Source of the DNA: Enterobacteriaceae bacterium
Lineage (GTDB): Bacteria; Pseudomonadota; Gammaproteobacteria; Enterobacterales; Enterobacteriaceae
Direction: 5' to 3'
Assembly (NCBI GenBank): GCA_022712475.1
Contig: JALAGK010000471.1
Span: 1-6,156 of the forward strand
DNA: 6,156 nt
This document shows positions 5,482 through 6,156 of this stretch, in pieces. The translations under genes and the position numbers were made by a program. The notes beneath the pieces are model-generated. The model was not told the origin of the DNA and did not search any database. It was given only the letters and a program-made list of their open reading frames with translations. The stretch's first letter is position 1; each line of letters begins with the position of its first letter.

Positions 5482-6156
5482 ATGACCACCATTGAGACAA
5501 ACACCGCGCCAGAAACGGCAGGCGGTGAGGCCGCCCGCACGTCTGAACAACCGGTTCGCTGGTCAGTGCCGCTGGCGTTACTGGCCTGTGTGCTGCTGGC
5601 GTTTTTCGACAAAATCAGCATTGCGGCGTTGTTTTCTGACGAGCATTTCCAGCAGGCGATGGGTATTGGCTTTGACACCACGCGCCTTGGACTGTTGATG
5701 AGCGTATTTCTGCTCAGCTACGGCTTTTCATCGGTGTTTTTAAGCGGGCTGGGCGACCGCATCGCACCGGTTAAGTTACTAACCGGCATGATGGTGGTGT
5801 GGTGCGTGCTGATGGCGATGATGGGCTTTACCCACTCGTATGCCGGGATGATGGTACTGCGCATCCTGCTGGGGGTTGCCGAAGGGCCGCTGTTCCCGCT
5901 GGCATTCGCCATTATTCGTCACGCCTTCCCGGCACATTTGCAGGCGCGCGCCACCATGATGTGGCTACTCGGCACACCGCTGGGGGCGGCAATTGGGTTT
6001 CCGCTGTCTATCTGGCTACTTAACAACTTCGGCTGGCAGAGCACCTTTTTCACGATGGCATTGCTGACGCTGCCGGAAATGATCTTTGTGATCATAGGCC
6101 TGCTCCAAGTTAGAATAAAGCCTACGCGCGGTCGCGAAAAGGCATCCGCCGACGAG
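5482..6156 (+). CDS. MFS transporter, N-terminal part (truncated by window edge)
   Basis: The reading frame from the ATG at 5482 stays open for 225 codons to the right edge, so only about half of a usual 420-450 residue transporter is seen. A polar N-terminal tail (1-26) precedes six predicted membrane helices at about 28-50, 71-90, 98-116, 121-141, 162-182 and 187-210. The start of the basic central loop follows. G91-D-R-I-A-P-V-K matches the helix 2-3 motif of the major facilitator superfamily. R127-I-L-L-G-V-A-E-G-P-L-F-P139 matches the helix 4 motif typical of the anion:cation symporter family. A G-rich Shine-Dalgarno at 5472-5476 lies five bases upstream. The 28-base gap after the reductase suggests co-transcription. 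It probably imports the organic-acid substrate of the pathway into the cytoplasm by proton symport; the substrate is unknown. Confidence 0.88.
   Translation, partial: MTTIETNTAPETAGGEAARTSEQPVRWSVPLALLACVLLAFFDKISIAALFSDEHFQQAMGIGFDTTRLGLLMSVFLLSYGFSSVFLSGLGDRIAPVKLLTGMMVVWCVLMAMMGFTHSYAGMMVLRILLGVAEGPLFPLAFAIIRHAFPAHLQARATMMWLLGTPLGAAIGFPLSIWLLNNFGWQSTFFTMALLTLPEMIFVIIGLLQVRIKPTRGREKASADE

Overview
The window is about 57% GC by eye, with dense same-strand genes, heavy use of CTG for leucine, and four-base or one-base gene overlaps. This fits a gammaproteobacterium, most likely a member of the Enterobacterales. That assignment is an inference from codon style and compactness, because no RNA marker is present. 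All eight genes lie on the + strand and look intact, except the last, which runs off the right edge.

Layout: 25-348 is a Rieske [2Fe-2S] ferredoxin. 345-659 is a small protein whose C-terminal half resembles the helix-turn-helix segment of serine recombinases. 670-1692 is a 340-residue Rieske non-heme-iron oxygenase alpha subunit. 1692-2438 is a short-chain dehydrogenase. 2455-3243 is an IclR-family regulator. After a 90-base gap, 3334-4260 is a type I extradiol (VOC) ring-cleavage dioxygenase and 4257-5453 is an FAD/NADH ferredoxin reductase. 5482 to the edge is the N-terminal half of an MFS transporter with features of the anion:cation symporter group.

Together these genes make a near-complete upper pathway for an aromatic or other cyclic compound. 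The transporter imports the substrate. The reductase passes electrons from NADH to the Rieske ferredoxin and on to the oxygenase, which adds O2. The SDR would oxidise the resulting cis-dihydrodiol to a catechol-type diol, and the VOC enzyme would open the ring by meta cleavage. The IclR protein, encoded inside the cluster, is the likely regulator. The substrate cannot be read from the sequence. The lower-pathway enzymes (hydrolase or decarboxylase, hydratase, aldolase) are not in the window and may lie outside it.

The most unusual aspects are the absence of an oxygenase beta subunit, the small recombinase-like HTH protein translationally coupled between ferredoxin and oxygenase, and the mid-operon co-directional IclR gene. 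No mobile element, tRNA, rRNA, CRISPR array or convincing rho-independent terminator was found. The only non-coding stretch over 30 bases is 3244-3333.
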